Source of the DNA: Bacillota bacterium | Lineage (GTDB): Bacteria; Bacillota; Bacilli; Paenibacillales; Paenibacillaceae | DNA length: 19,843 nt | Direction of reading: 5' to 3' | Assembly (NCBI GenBank): GCA_023386495.1 | Contig: JAEWJS010000069.1 | Location: 1 to 19,843 of the forward strand | Part shown: piece after piece, positions 1 through 7,635 of the stretch | Layout of the letters: every line of letters starts with the position of its first letter | Numbering within the stretch: the first letter of the stretch is position 1 | Translations under genes and position numbers: made by a program | Notes under the pieces: generated by a model | Seen by the model: only the letters and a program-made list of their open reading frames with translations | What the model was told of the DNA's origin: nothing | The model's database searches: none

Positions 1-300
1 GGCAGTGGCAGGCAAGAGCAGGGAGTAACGGTAGAAATCCGATTTCGACACAATAGCGACTGTACGGTCCGTTAGATTTGGTGGGGGCTGTGCTGGGAAC
101 GTCAGGTTTGGCGGGCTGTGGCAGGCAAGTGCCAAGGAGGAACGTGGAGATACCGACGCAATTGCGACCTGGGGCCATTAGAGATGTGAAGAGCGATGGT
201 AGTCAAGTGCCGAGAGCCGAGTTCGACGCTATAGCGACGCTGAAGCCGCTAGGCTAGCAGGTGCCGGGCTCAACGTTCCCATCTGCCGGCAGCCTCACCG
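1..300. repeat. gene-free stretch with degenerate direct repeats
   Basis: I see no convincing gene in the first 300 bases. The stretch holds decayed copies of a GC-rich motif. One part reads roughly GCAAGTGCC followed by GGAGGAACG, near 12-30, 87-101 (weak), 124-144, 202-219 and 257-276. A second part reads roughly TTCGACGCAATAGCGAC and lies at 44-60, 152-168 and 222-238. The second part carries a small palindrome of the type CGCWATWGCG. The two parts keep the same order and are separated by about 10-20 bases. The copies are too irregular for a simple tandem repeat. I infer an intergenic repeat family that may extend beyond the left edge. Confidence 0.5.
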
Positions 301-305
301 ATCGC

Positions 306-351
306 AAAAAAGTCCGCTACGACCATGCTTTCGCATGATCATAGCGGACTT
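306..351 (-). terminator. intrinsic terminator of the cell-wall hydrolase gene
   Basis: An 18-bp stem (about 311-328 paired with 333-350, two G-U type mismatches, loop TTTC) is followed on the minus strand by a run of five T (306-310). It sits directly after the stop codon of the minus-strand gene that ends at 354. Confidence 0.85.
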
Positions 352-353
352 CT

Positions 354-1346
354 TTATTTCGCGAAGCTATGATGGCCGATGGTCACGATGACGTCCATGC
401 TGGACCAGAACGATCCGCGCGATACCTTCGGATTGAAGAAATAGACGGCATCCTCGACGTTGTTCTTCCCGTTCAGCGCATCCTTGGCCGCGCGCAGGGA
501 ACTGGCATTCGGCTTGCTCTTGTCGAGCAATCCGTTATGGGCCGGCGGGAATTGCTTGCCCGCGTAGATAACGTCCTTGATCGTATCCGGGAACCTGCTG
601 CTCTTCACCCTGTTCATGATCACGTTCGCGACAGCCAGTTGGCCCTCGTATCCTTCGTAGCCCGCTTCCACCATCGTGATCTTAGCCAGCAGCATCAGCT
701 CCGCATCGGTGAACGGCTCTGCCGGTTGATCGAAGATCGAAGGGATGACGACCTTCAGCTTCGTATCCGACGCGATGGCCACCTCTCCTGCGATCCCGTT
801 GCGCGCGAGCAGCTCCTGCTTGCTGTTGCCGAATTGCGCCGTTAACGCTTCCAAGCCGTTCTCAGCCGTTACGGCTGCCGTTTCGACTGCCGTGAGTTCG
901 ATCGCCTTCGTCTCCGGGTTCACCTGCACGCTTGCATGAAGCATCTCGGCCAATTGGCGGAGCGGCGCATAGACCCGGCCGTCCTTCAGGAATGGAAGCG
1001 CATCCAGCTGGTATCGTGCGTCGTTGAAATACACGACCGGTACCCCATTGCCCAGCACGATCGTATCGTTCAATGCCGTCTGTATGGTCATTTCCTCATT
1101 ATCGCTGTCCCATGCTGCCGATGCTCCGAACAATTCGGCAATCCTGGCGGCTGGCGCATATAATCGATCCTTCACGATCACGAGCGGGTCAGTCAGCTTC
1201 ACAGCCTCGCCATTCAGCATAATGTCCACGTCGGCCGCTGTTGCTTGCGCTGATCCGGCGGACACCGAACCGATGCCGTATAAGAGCAGCCCCATCATCA
1301 TCAATGCGGTAATTAGCCTTCTACTCGACCTGCTGAGTCCAGTCAT
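354..1346 (-). CDS. secreted cell-wall hydrolase, CwlJ/SleB family, with copper-amine-oxidase-like stalk
   Basis: Predicted exported peptidoglycan hydrolase of 330 residues. A signal peptide spans about 1-36 (RR at 9-10, then a hydrophobic run ending near ASA/ATA). Residues about 41-152 resemble the copper amine oxidase N-terminal stalk domain (VKDRLYAP and KDGRVYAPLR motifs), which is common in Paenibacillus exported proteins and is not an oxidase. Residues 163-201 look like a weak LysM-like segment (LLARNGI ... LKVVIP). Residues about 213-330 form the Hydrolase_2 domain, with the expected catalytic Glu227 in MVEAG, the NVIMNRV helix and the C-terminal AVYFFNP...FW...IGHHSF pattern. The ATG start has GGGAGGT at a good distance. 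Family members cleave peptidoglycan in spore germination or vegetative wall turnover; which applies here cannot be told, and no sporulation partner gene lies nearby. Confidence 0.9.
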   Translation of the reverse strand: MTGLSRSSRRLITALMMMGLLLYGIGSVSAGSAQATAADVDIMLNGEAVKLTDPLVIVKDRLYAPAARIAELFGASAAWDSDNEEMTIQTALNDTIVLGNGVPVVYFNDARYQLDALPFLKDGRVYAPLRQLAEMLHASVQVNPETKAIELTAVETAAVTAENGLEALTAQFGNSKQELLARNGIAGEVAIASDTKLKVVIPSIFDQPAEPFTDAELMLLAKITMVEAGYEGYEGQLAVANVIMNRVKSSRFPDTIKDVIYAGKQFPPAHNGLLDKSKPNASSLRAAKDALNGKNNVEDAVYFFNPKVSRGSFWSSMDVIVTIGHHSFAK

Positions 1347-1405
1347 GTATACCTCCCGGTTGCCGCAAGTTGGTCTAGGTCATATCGCATGAATCTCTGG
1401 GGCTG

Positions 1406-1414
1406 ATTATAGCA
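1406..1414 (-). promoter_or_regulatory. promoter of the cell-wall hydrolase gene (extended -10)
   Basis: On the minus strand the sequence TGCTATAAT gives a perfect -10 box (1406-1411) with the TG extension (1413-1414), about 60 bases before the start codon. No good -35 box is visible at the normal distance, which fits an extended -10 promoter. Confidence 0.55.
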
Positions 1415-1468
1415 CAGCTTCCTACATCTTTTGGATTAACATTTTCACAGAATTAGGCATCCGAACCC

Positions 1469-1502
1469 AGCGAAGCGCAATCCGGCTGGATTGCGCTTCG
1501 CT
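1469..1502 (-). terminator. strong hairpin after the CAP-domain gene, weak T-run
   Basis: A perfect 15-bp stem (AGCGAAGCGCAATCC with its complement, loop GGCT) lies just past the stop codon at 1517. Neither strand has a proper T-run after it, so it may be a weak terminator or an RNA 3'-end stabiliser. Confidence 0.55.
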
Positions 1503-1516
1503 ATATTACGGCTCCC

Positions 1517-2251
1517 TTAGCCGATAAAAGCTTGGACCCATTCGGCATTGTAGTAGGCGATTCCGATCTGCGTGAAGTTCACGCTCAGGATGTTCGCCTT
1601 GTGCCCCGGACTGTTCATCCAAGCGTTCATGACCTCCAACGGACTCCTCTGACCCTTCGCGATATTCTCTCCTGCCCACTTATAGGCAATGCCGAATGAT
1701 TTCATCATCTGGAAGGGTGACCCGTAGGTCGGGGAATCATGCGAGAAATAGTTGTTATCGTACATATCCTGCGCCTTGAACATGGCCATGCGCGAGAGCT
1801 CCGCGTTCATCGAGAGCGGCTTCAGCCCAGCGTTCGATCGGGCTTCATTCACGAGCGTGAGCACCTGCTGCCCGAACTGCGACGGATCGGCGGCCTTCTG
1901 CGTCTGGTTCGTCGTTCCCGTATTCTGGTTCGTCCCCGTATTCCGATTCGCACCCGTATTGGGATTCGTTGCCGTGCCTGGATTCGTGTTCGCCACGTTT
2001 CCTTGCCGCCCGGCTGATTGATCTGCAGGGGATTGGGCACGGCGGAACCAATCCAGCCAATGCACGCGGTCGCCGGCTGCCTGATGGATCGAGACGGTTC
2101 CCGTCCCCATATTCGAGATTGAGGAAGCTTGGGACAGGTTCGACGTCCGAGTATTGCCTGCTTGGTCCGATTCGTCCGGCGCAGGCGTATCGTTGGCCGC
2201 GCATCCAGTTGCCAGAAGCAGCAGGACAGTAACGGCAAGCCATGGTTTCAC
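1517..2251 (-). CDS. CAP-domain (SCP/PR1, YkwD-like) lipoprotein
   Basis: Predicted surface lipoprotein of 244 residues. A short signal peptide ends in the lipobox LATGC, with Cys17 as the lipidated residue. Residues about 20-85 have no recognised fold. Residues 86-118 form a low-complexity Asn/Thr/Gly linker with repeated NTGTN-like units. The CAP domain covers about 127-242 and keeps its usual residues: NEAR near 135, His171 in FSHDSP, Glu195 in AGENIA and His217 in SPGHKANIL. The start is GTG, chosen because GGAGGA stands 8 bases before it; an ATG eight bases downstream is out of frame. The protein stops at WVQAFIG, so the domain ends abruptly but looks complete. Bacterial YkwD-type proteins have no firmly established biochemical role. 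The gene follows a perfect TATAAT box and appears to be a single-gene unit. Confidence 0.88.
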   Translation of the reverse strand: MKPWLAVTVLLLLATGCAANDTPAPDESDQAGNTRTSNLSQASSISNMGTGTVSIHQAAGDRVHWLDWFRRAQSPADQSAGRQGNVANTNPGTATNPNTGANRNTGTNQNTGTTNQTQKAADPSQFGQQVLTLVNEARSNAGLKPLSMNAELSRMAMFKAQDMYDNNYFSHDSPTYGSPFQMMKSFGIAYKWAGENIAKGQRSPLEVMNAWMNSPGHKANILSVNFTQIGIAYYNAEWVQAFIG

Positions 2252-2317
2252 AACAGATTCCTCCTCGAGAGCATCATACTGGCGCTTCTCGAATTAGGAT
2301 GGATATGCAGGGTTCAG

Positions 2318-2323
2318 ATTATA
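2318..2323 (-). promoter_or_regulatory. -10 box upstream of the CAP-domain lipoprotein gene
   Basis: A perfect TATAAT on the minus strand about 67 bases before the GTG start. The -35 region is poor, so the promoter is tentative. Confidence 0.4.
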
Positions 2324-2364
2324 CAGATACGGACAGGGACGCGATATTCCCTCTTGCGAAGTAA

Positions 2365-2393
2365 TTGTGTACACTATATACTGTTTATAAAAT
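2365..2393 (+). promoter_or_regulatory. promoter with TetR-type operator for the first ABC exporter
   Basis: A -35 box TTGTGT (2365-2370) and a -10 box TAAAAT (2388-2393, spacing 17) or TATAAA (2386-2391) precede the exporter genes. The spacer holds an imperfect palindrome, ACACTATATACTGT (2371-2384). The core TTGTG-TACACT-R-TATA closely matches the promoter/operator of the TetR gene at 12129-12165. A repressor bound here would cover the space between the -35 and -10 boxes. Confidence 0.6.
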
Positions 2394-2420
2394 AAACAAT
2401 TAATTGAGAGGTGATTCCCA

Positions 2421-3314
2421 TTGTTAACTTATGCAATTGAAGTGAACGGCCTGCGCAAGTCATTCGGCGATCATGCCGTGCTCAGCGGCATCGACCTGAC
2501 CGTGAAGCCAGGCACCATTGCAGCATTGCTCGGACCTAACGGCGCTGGCAAAACAACGCTCATCCACATCCTGTCGACGCTCGTGAAACCAGAAGGAGGT
2601 TCGGCGCGCATTGCCGGGCACGATCTTGAGCGGAATATCCGTGAGGTGAAGCAATCCATCAGTCTCACCGGGCAGTTCGCAACGGTTGACGAAGTGTTGA
2701 CCGGTGAGGAGAATCTGCGCATGATGTGCCGGCTTAACGGTCTGTCGGCTGCGAATTCGAAGCGTCGCACGTCCGAATTGCTGGACCAATTCGATCTGAT
2801 TGCGGCTGCGCGCAAGCGAGTTAGCACGTATTCCGGCGGGATGCGCCGCAGGCTGGATCTGGCTATCAGCCTTGTCGTCCCCCGGCCCGTATTGTTCCTT
2901 GATGAACCGACGACAGGACTGGATACGGCCAGCCGGCGAGCGCTCTGGGACTGCATTCTGCAATTGAAGCGGCAAGGGATGACGATTCTGCTCACGACGC
3001 AGTATTTGGAAGAAGCCGATCAGTTGGCTGACCATATTTCGGTCATGAACCACGGCCGAGTCGTCGCGGCGGGTACGGCCGATGAACTGAAATCCCGGAT
3101 AGGCGGTGCGATGTTGGAACTGTACGACGACAAGGATGAGTTGCTCTGCAGCATCCCCACGAGCGGCAGTCTTCACGCGCTCAGGCTAACGCTTAACGAG
3201 CTCGCCCAACACCAGCCCGGTGAAGCCCGCGTAACGATCCGCAGGCCGAGCATGGATGATGTGTTCTTGGCCCTTACAGCGCAACGACCCGTGAAGGAGG
3301 AATCTTACGCATGA
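2421..3314 (+). CDS. ABC transporter ATP-binding protein, DrrA-like (drug/antibiotic exporter type)
   Basis: ATPase subunit of 297 residues for a two-gene exporter. Visible motifs are Walker A GPNGAGKTT (38-46), the Q-loop Gln85 in TGQ, the signature YSGGMRRRL (137-145) and Walker B LFLDEP (158-163). At the switch position, where many ABC ATPases have His, it has Gln (LTTQYLEEAD, about 191-200), as is usual in the DrrA subgroup. The C-terminal 70 residues match the DrrA-type tail ending MDDVFLALT. The start is TTG, supported by GAGAGGTG 7 bases upstream; the nearby ATG at 2431 is out of frame. It overlaps the permease gene by four bases (ATGA), so the two are translationally coupled. DrrA relatives power drug or self-made antibiotic efflux; the substrate here is unknown. 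Its promoter suggests control by a TetR-family repressor. Confidence 0.93.
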   Translation: MLTYAIEVNGLRKSFGDHAVLSGIDLTVKPGTIAALLGPNGAGKTTLIHILSTLVKPEGGSARIAGHDLERNIREVKQSISLTGQFATVDEVLTGEENLRMMCRLNGLSAANSKRRTSELLDQFDLIAAARKRVSTYSGGMRRRLDLAISLVVPRPVLFLDEPTTGLDTASRRALWDCILQLKRQGMTILLTTQYLEEADQLADHISVMNHGRVVAAGTADELKSRIGGAMLELYDDKDELLCSIPTSGSLHALRLTLNELAQHQPGEARVTIRRPSMDDVFLALTAQRPVKEESYA

Positions 3315-4099
3315 ATGCCCCACAATCGATCAGCAAGCACGCTTCCCTCTGGACAACGAACGCCGTATTCATGGGACGGAGCATCCGACATAGTCTGCGG
3401 AACGTCGAATCGATGATCCTGTCCATTATGCTTCCCGTCATGCTCATGCTGCTCTTCACCTATGTGTTCGGCGGTGCCATCGCGCCTGGCGGTCAATACG
3501 TCATCTATGTCGTTCCCGGCATTATTCTGCTCTGCGCAGGGTACGGATCTTCCAGCACCGCCGTCGATGTAGCAACCGATATGTCGAACGGCATTATCGA
3601 CCGCTTCCGCACGATGCCGATCGCTAGCCTGTCCGTCGTAACTGGGCATGTCGCAGCCAGCCTTGCACGCAATCTCATGGCTACGGCAATCGTCATCGGC
3701 GTCGCCATGCTGGTCGGCTTTCGCTCGGAGGCCGCTCTGCTCGAATGGCTGGCCGTACTGGGCCTCATCGTATTGTTCATTCTAGCGTACACCTGGCTCT
3801 TCGCGGCGATCGGACTCGTAACGGGCAGCCCTGCGGCCGCGAGCGGCTACGGCTTCATCCTGCTGTTCCTTCCCTATCTGTCCAGCGCCTTCGTTCCGAC
3901 GAGCACGATGCCGAGCTGGCTGCAGGGCTTCGCGAACCATCAGCCCATCACGCCGGTGATCGAATCGATCCGAGGATTGTTAACCGGGACGCCTATCCAA
4001 GATCAAGCCTTATGGGCAGTCGGCTGGTGCCTTCTGATTCTAGCGGTTTCCATCGTATGGAGCACCGTCGCATTCCACAAGCGTGCCGGCAAGCGGTAA
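3311..4099 (+). CDS. ABC-2 type permease, DrrB-like exporter subunit
   Basis: Membrane partner of the preceding ATPase, 262 residues. About six hydrophobic segments are visible, including LSIMLPVMLMLLFTYVFGG near 37-55, a pair in the middle (MATAIVIGVAMLVGF, LAVLGLIVLFILAY) and a last one near 238-252. The conserved ABC-2 elements FTYVFGGAI, the cytoplasmic GIIDRFRTMPI and the PYLSSAFVPTSTMPSWLQ-NHQPITPVI loop are present; these are typical of DrrB/ABC-2 exporters. The start codon overlaps the ATPase stop, with AAGGAGG inside the upstream gene. A bidirectional terminator follows directly. The two genes form a complete stand-alone exporter; the substrate cannot be read from the sequence. Confidence 0.93.
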   Translation: MNAPQSISKHASLWTTNAVFMGRSIRHSLRNVESMILSIMLPVMLMLLFTYVFGGAIAPGGQYVIYVVPGIILLCAGYGSSSTAVDVATDMSNGIIDRFRTMPIASLSVVTGHVAASLARNLMATAIVIGVAMLVGFRSEAALLEWLAVLGLIVLFILAYTWLFAAIGLVTGSPAAASGYGFILLFLPYLSSAFVPTSTMPSWLQGFANHQPITPVIESIRGLLTGTPIQDQALWAVGWCLLILAVSIVWSTVAFHKRAGKR

Positions 4100-4126
4100 T
4101 CAGCGGCTATCCGCGATTGTCAACAC

Positions 4127-4174
4127 AAATAGCGAACAGCGGGCCGGCAATCGCCGACCCGCTGTTCGCTATTT
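4127..4174. terminator. bidirectional terminator between convergent exporter and kinase genes
   Basis: A long hairpin, about 17-20 bp of stem (AAATAGCGAACAGCGGG with its complement, closed by CGGC/GCCG), with A-rich and T-rich ends on both sides. It serves both converging operons. The stop codon of the minus-strand kinase (4169-4171) lies inside the stem. Confidence 0.8.
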
Positions 4175-5944
4175 ACTACCATCATCTAGCTGCCCCGCTA
4201 TTGGCCAAAACAAACGAACCGTCGTTCGAACCATCGGCTCGCTCTCAAGCTCTACCTTCGCGTCTTCTCCGTAGTAGAGTTTCATTCGCCGGTACACATT
4301 TTTCAAGGCGAAGCCTTCCGCATCCGCATCATCTATAACGCTGCGCATGAGCGCGCCGCTATCGAACCCTGCTCCGTTATCCTGGACGGCGAACACGATC
4401 CAGTGTCTCTCCCGATAGATTCGCACATGAATCCACCCCATCCGATCCCCGTTCTTGAACCCGTGAATAATGCTGTTCTCGACGAGCGGCTGCAGCAGCA
4501 GCTTCAGGCAAGGAAGCTCCAGCAGACCGTGCTCCTCGACATCGATCCGATAATCGAACAATTCCTCATAGCACTGATGCTGCAGCATCAAGTACTGCGT
4601 GACATGGTCGACCTCCTTGGCAACAGTCGTGAGCTCATGTCCATTATTCAATCCCAGCCGGAACAGCAAGGAGAGGGAGACGATCATCTCCTTGACATCC
4701 TCTTGCTCGCGGGATTCCGCCTTCCACAGAATCGTATTCAGCGTATTGTATAGAAAATGCGGGTTAATCTGCGATTGAAGCACCTTCATCTCATAGATTC
4801 GCTTCAAATGCTCTGCCGTCTTCACGTCCTCGATCAATCGTTCGATCTTCTCGAGCATCGTGTTGAACCGACCGCCCACCTGCGCAACTTCATCCTTATA
4901 GGACGTCTCGTAACGGACGGATAGATCATGATCGCCTGCCCGCGCCATCAATCGCTGCAGCTTATGGAGCGGCAGGATCAATCGGCTCGTGACCCACTGC
5001 GTGAGCAGGAAGACGACCGGAATGAGCATGCAGATGATGATCACGACTGCCCAGTTGATATACTGAATATCCTTGAGCAGCACATCCCTCGGTTGAAGAT
5101 AGACGACGCGCCAATTATCGGGAAAAGAAATCGAAGCATGATTCACCAGGTAAGATTGACGGCCAAACGAAAAATCGAAAGGACGCTCGCCCTTATTCAG
5201 CAAGGTTAGGAACTCGGCATCCTGTACAAGCCCAGCCAAGGGCGAGTCTAGATTCATGACCAGCTCGCCGTCGGCATTAAGGACCAGAATATGCCCGCCG
5301 CCGCCAGCCATATTCGTCTCTACATACTGCTGAATTGCCTCTTCCTTCACGTTCACGATGACCTGCACTTCGGATGTATTGGGCGTGGAGATCGGCTCCA
5401 TCAGCAGGCTCAACACCCTTGCTTTCCCCTCGAACAGCCTATCTTCATGCGTAAGGCTCCAATGCGGCAGCAGATTCGACTCCATCTGCTCGTATAGCGC
5501 CGTCTCCTCGAAGGGGGTTCCGCTGCGCCTCGCATACCCGAGCAAATAATACTCGCCGTACGCGGTATGCACGAGGATCGTATCGATCGACGGCTCGATC
5601 ATTTTCATCTGCATGAGAGGCGTCTGGAGATCGTCGTTCAAGGCGAAGTACGCGTAGTATGAACGTTCGGGCTCACCCGAGGGCTTGTGCCGCAGTATAT
5701 TCTCGAACGGTTCGCTAATCATGAAGGTTACCGCAGCAAGCCTTACTTTGCGCAGCTTCTCCTGGAGGGCCATCGCGGACTTGTCGATCATGAGCTGACC
5801 GAGCTCCGCGGCCTTCTTCTCCAATTGGCCTGTTGCGATGTAATGGGAAGCATAGCCGGTCACGATAATCGAGACGAACGTGATCAGCATCGTGGAGAAC
5901 CATACTCTGGATTTGAACGACGTCCGATATAAGAACGTTCTCAT
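4169..5944 (-). CDS. sensor histidine kinase, YesM-like (His_kinase/LytS-type)
   Basis: Membrane sensor kinase of 591 residues. TM1 spans about 15-36, an extracellular dCache-like sensor region about 37-292, TM2 about 296-316 and a HAMP linker about 317-370. The His_kinase domain has phosphoacceptor His396 in QINPHFLYNTLN. The ATPase domain has the N-box QPLVENSIIHGF (485-496) and G-box DNGAGFD (522-528). This architecture and motif set define the YesM family, whose members sense sugars or sugar-binding proteins and phosphorylate AraC-type YesN regulators. The gene starts 20 bases after that regulator gene with GGGAGGT before the ATG, and is the last gene of a carbohydrate-transport operon. 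The ligand is unknown; an oligosaccharide or its loaded binding protein is the natural inference. Confidence 0.93.
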   Translation of the reverse strand: MRTFLYRTSFKSRVWFSTMLITFVSIIVTGYASHYIATGQLEKKAAELGQLMIDKSAMALQEKLRKVRLAAVTFMISEPFENILRHKPSGEPERSYYAYFALNDDLQTPLMQMKMIEPSIDTILVHTAYGEYYLLGYARRSGTPFEETALYEQMESNLLPHWSLTHEDRLFEGKARVLSLLMEPISTPNTSEVQVIVNVKEEAIQQYVETNMAGGGGHILVLNADGELVMNLDSPLAGLVQDAEFLTLLNKGERPFDFSFGRQSYLVNHASISFPDNWRVVYLQPRDVLLKDIQYINWAVVIIICMLIPVVFLLTQWVTSRLILPLHKLQRLMARAGDHDLSVRYETSYKDEVAQVGGRFNTMLEKIERLIEDVKTAEHLKRIYEMKVLQSQINPHFLYNTLNTILWKAESREQEDVKEMIVSLSLLFRLGLNNGHELTTVAKEVDHVTQYLMLQHQCYEELFDYRIDVEEHGLLELPCLKLLLQPLVENSIIHGFKNGDRMGWIHVRIYRERHWIVFAVQDNGAGFDSGALMRSVIDDADAEGFALKNVYRRMKLYYGEDAKVELESEPMVRTTVRLFWPIAGQLDDGSK

Positions 5945-5964
5945 GCTGACCTCCCGCGATCTCG

Positions 5965-7596
5965 TTAGAGCGCTTCCCTTCTTGCCCGGAATTCAGTCGG
6001 CGTTATCCCCATGCACCGCTTGAAAACATCGCTAAAATAGGAGCGGTCCTCATAGCCCAGCAGCCGTGCGACTTCACCGATCGGCTTGCCCGCGATGAGC
6101 AGCAGCTTGGCTCTGTCCATTCGCTCCTGCGTCACGAATTGCATGACCGACATGCCGGTAATCTTCTTGAATAAGTTCGCGTAATAGCTCGGGCTCAAGT
6201 GGACTTGATTGGCATAGTCGCTGACCATCAGATTGAGGTGAAGATGATCCCGAATATAACCGATCGACGAATGAATGACCGCTTGACCGTCCGTGTGAAA
6301 ATGGCTCTGGACGCAGTCGCAGCATATCCTGCATACCTCTTCCAGCGCTAGCCGCAGCTTGCGATGCTCGCTGCCCGGCGAAGTCAGGATGCGCATCGCA
6401 TCCTCCAATGCCTTGCGGTCTTCCAGCTTCGCAAGCTCCGGCACGGCCTTGTGAATGACCGCCGCCAATTCCGCGTACACCGTTCGAAGGATGTTCGGCG
6501 AAGGAAGCGGGGCTTGCCTCTGCAGCCGCGCATCCCATCCGTCGACGATCTGATCCAGCACGTCCTTCGCTTTCGGATACAGTCCGGTTCGGATCGCATA
6601 GACAAGCTCCTTCTCGCGTTCCGCCGATAACTGAAACAGCTCCAATCCTAGATTCGTCGTCTGAATGTTGCCGAATTCGAACACGCTGTTCCCGCCCGTA
6701 TAGAACGTGTAGGTCAAGGCTTCCATCGCCTGCCGGTAGGCAGCCGGCAGCTCCACTAGACGATCCATTGCAGCGCTCACGCCTGCGGACACCGTACAAC
6801 GCGCATACCGCGCCACATTGCCTCGGCATTGATCGCTTAATGACAGCATGTCGATCGCTTGGCAAGGATTGACGATCGCTGCCAAGCGATTGACCGAATC
6901 GCGGAACACGACACCGGTCGTATAGGTCCGGATGGTCTCTTCGACGATGTTGTGCACGGCGAAGCGCAGCAGTTCCATCTCGTTCACGTGAACATGCATC
7001 GCGTCTCGCGCGAACTGATCGATCTCGAACAGCATGACGGCCAGCGGGGACTGCGCCATGTCCATCTGCAGGAACTCCCAACGCGCCAATGCGGTCTCCT
7101 CCGTGGCATGGCAATGCATCAGCAGGCTGAGATACTCTTGGCGCAACAGCGGCATGCTCTCTCGAAGCAATTGCTGCATATCCCGCTCTTGCCGGTGCTT
7201 CTCCCGCTCTGCATCCAGCTCCCGCTTCGCCTTCAGCACAATCTCGACGAGCTGCTTGGGCGTAAACGGCTTCAGAATGTAGTCGAATGCGCCCATGCGC
7301 AGCACGTTCTGCACATCGTCGAAGTCGGAATACCCGCTGATGAAAATCACTTTGCTAGCGGGGATGAGCGCCAGCACCTCGCGAATCATGTCGATCCCGC
7401 TGCATTTGGGCATGCGAATGTCCGTTACGATGATATCGGGAACGGTGCTGCGGATCAGCGCCATGCCGTTCTCCCCGTCGAAGGCGGTTCCGACAACCTG
7501 GATCCCGTGCTCCGACCAGTCCACGTCCCGCGAGATCCCTTTTACGACCGCTCGAATATCGTCTATGACCACCATCGCATATTCATGATCTCGCAT
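5965..7596 (-). CDS. response regulator with AraC-type DNA-binding domain, YesN-like
   Basis: Partner of the YesM-like kinase, 543 residues from the chosen start. The receiver domain covers about the first 120 residues, with the acidic pair DD near the N-terminus, phosphoacceptor Asp59 in IIVTDIRMP and Lys109 in ILKPF. A middle region of about 300 residues is typical of long YesN proteins. The C-terminal 100 residues hold two helix-turn-helix motifs of AraC type (MVSDYANQVHLSPSYYANLFK and the final PIGEVARLLGYEDRSYFSDVFKR). I chose the ATG at 7596 because GAGGGG lies 8 bases before it; the ATG at 7623, nine codons upstream, has no ribosome-binding site. The gene follows the solute-binding protein gene by 39 bases. 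It probably activates this carbohydrate operon or linked glycosidase genes. Confidence 0.92.
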   Translation of the reverse strand: MRDHEYAMVVIDDIRAVVKGISRDVDWSEHGIQVVGTAFDGENGMALIRSTVPDIIVTDIRMPKCSGIDMIREVLALIPASKVIFISGYSDFDDVQNVLRMGAFDYILKPFTPKQLVEIVLKAKRELDAEREKHRQERDMQQLLRESMPLLRQEYLSLLMHCHATEETALARWEFLQMDMAQSPLAVMLFEIDQFARDAMHVHVNEMELLRFAVHNIVEETIRTYTTGVVFRDSVNRLAAIVNPCQAIDMLSLSDQCRGNVARYARCTVSAGVSAAMDRLVELPAAYRQAMEALTYTFYTGGNSVFEFGNIQTTNLGLELFQLSAEREKELVYAIRTGLYPKAKDVLDQIVDGWDARLQRQAPLPSPNILRTVYAELAAVIHKAVPELAKLEDRKALEDAMRILTSPGSEHRKLRLALEEVCRICCDCVQSHFHTDGQAVIHSSIGYIRDHLHLNLMVSDYANQVHLSPSYYANLFKKITGMSVMQFVTQERMDRAKLLLIAGKPIGEVARLLGYEDRSYFSDVFKRCMGITPTEFRARREAL

Positions 7597-7635
7597 CGAG
7601 AACGCCCCTCTGTGCTGCCTCATCTTAGGTTCGGA

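Noticed and set aside
7597..7623. Upstream ATG of the YesN-like regulator
   Set aside because: No ribosome-binding site; the ATG at 7596 has GAGGGG at 8 bases and gives the normal receiver-domain start.
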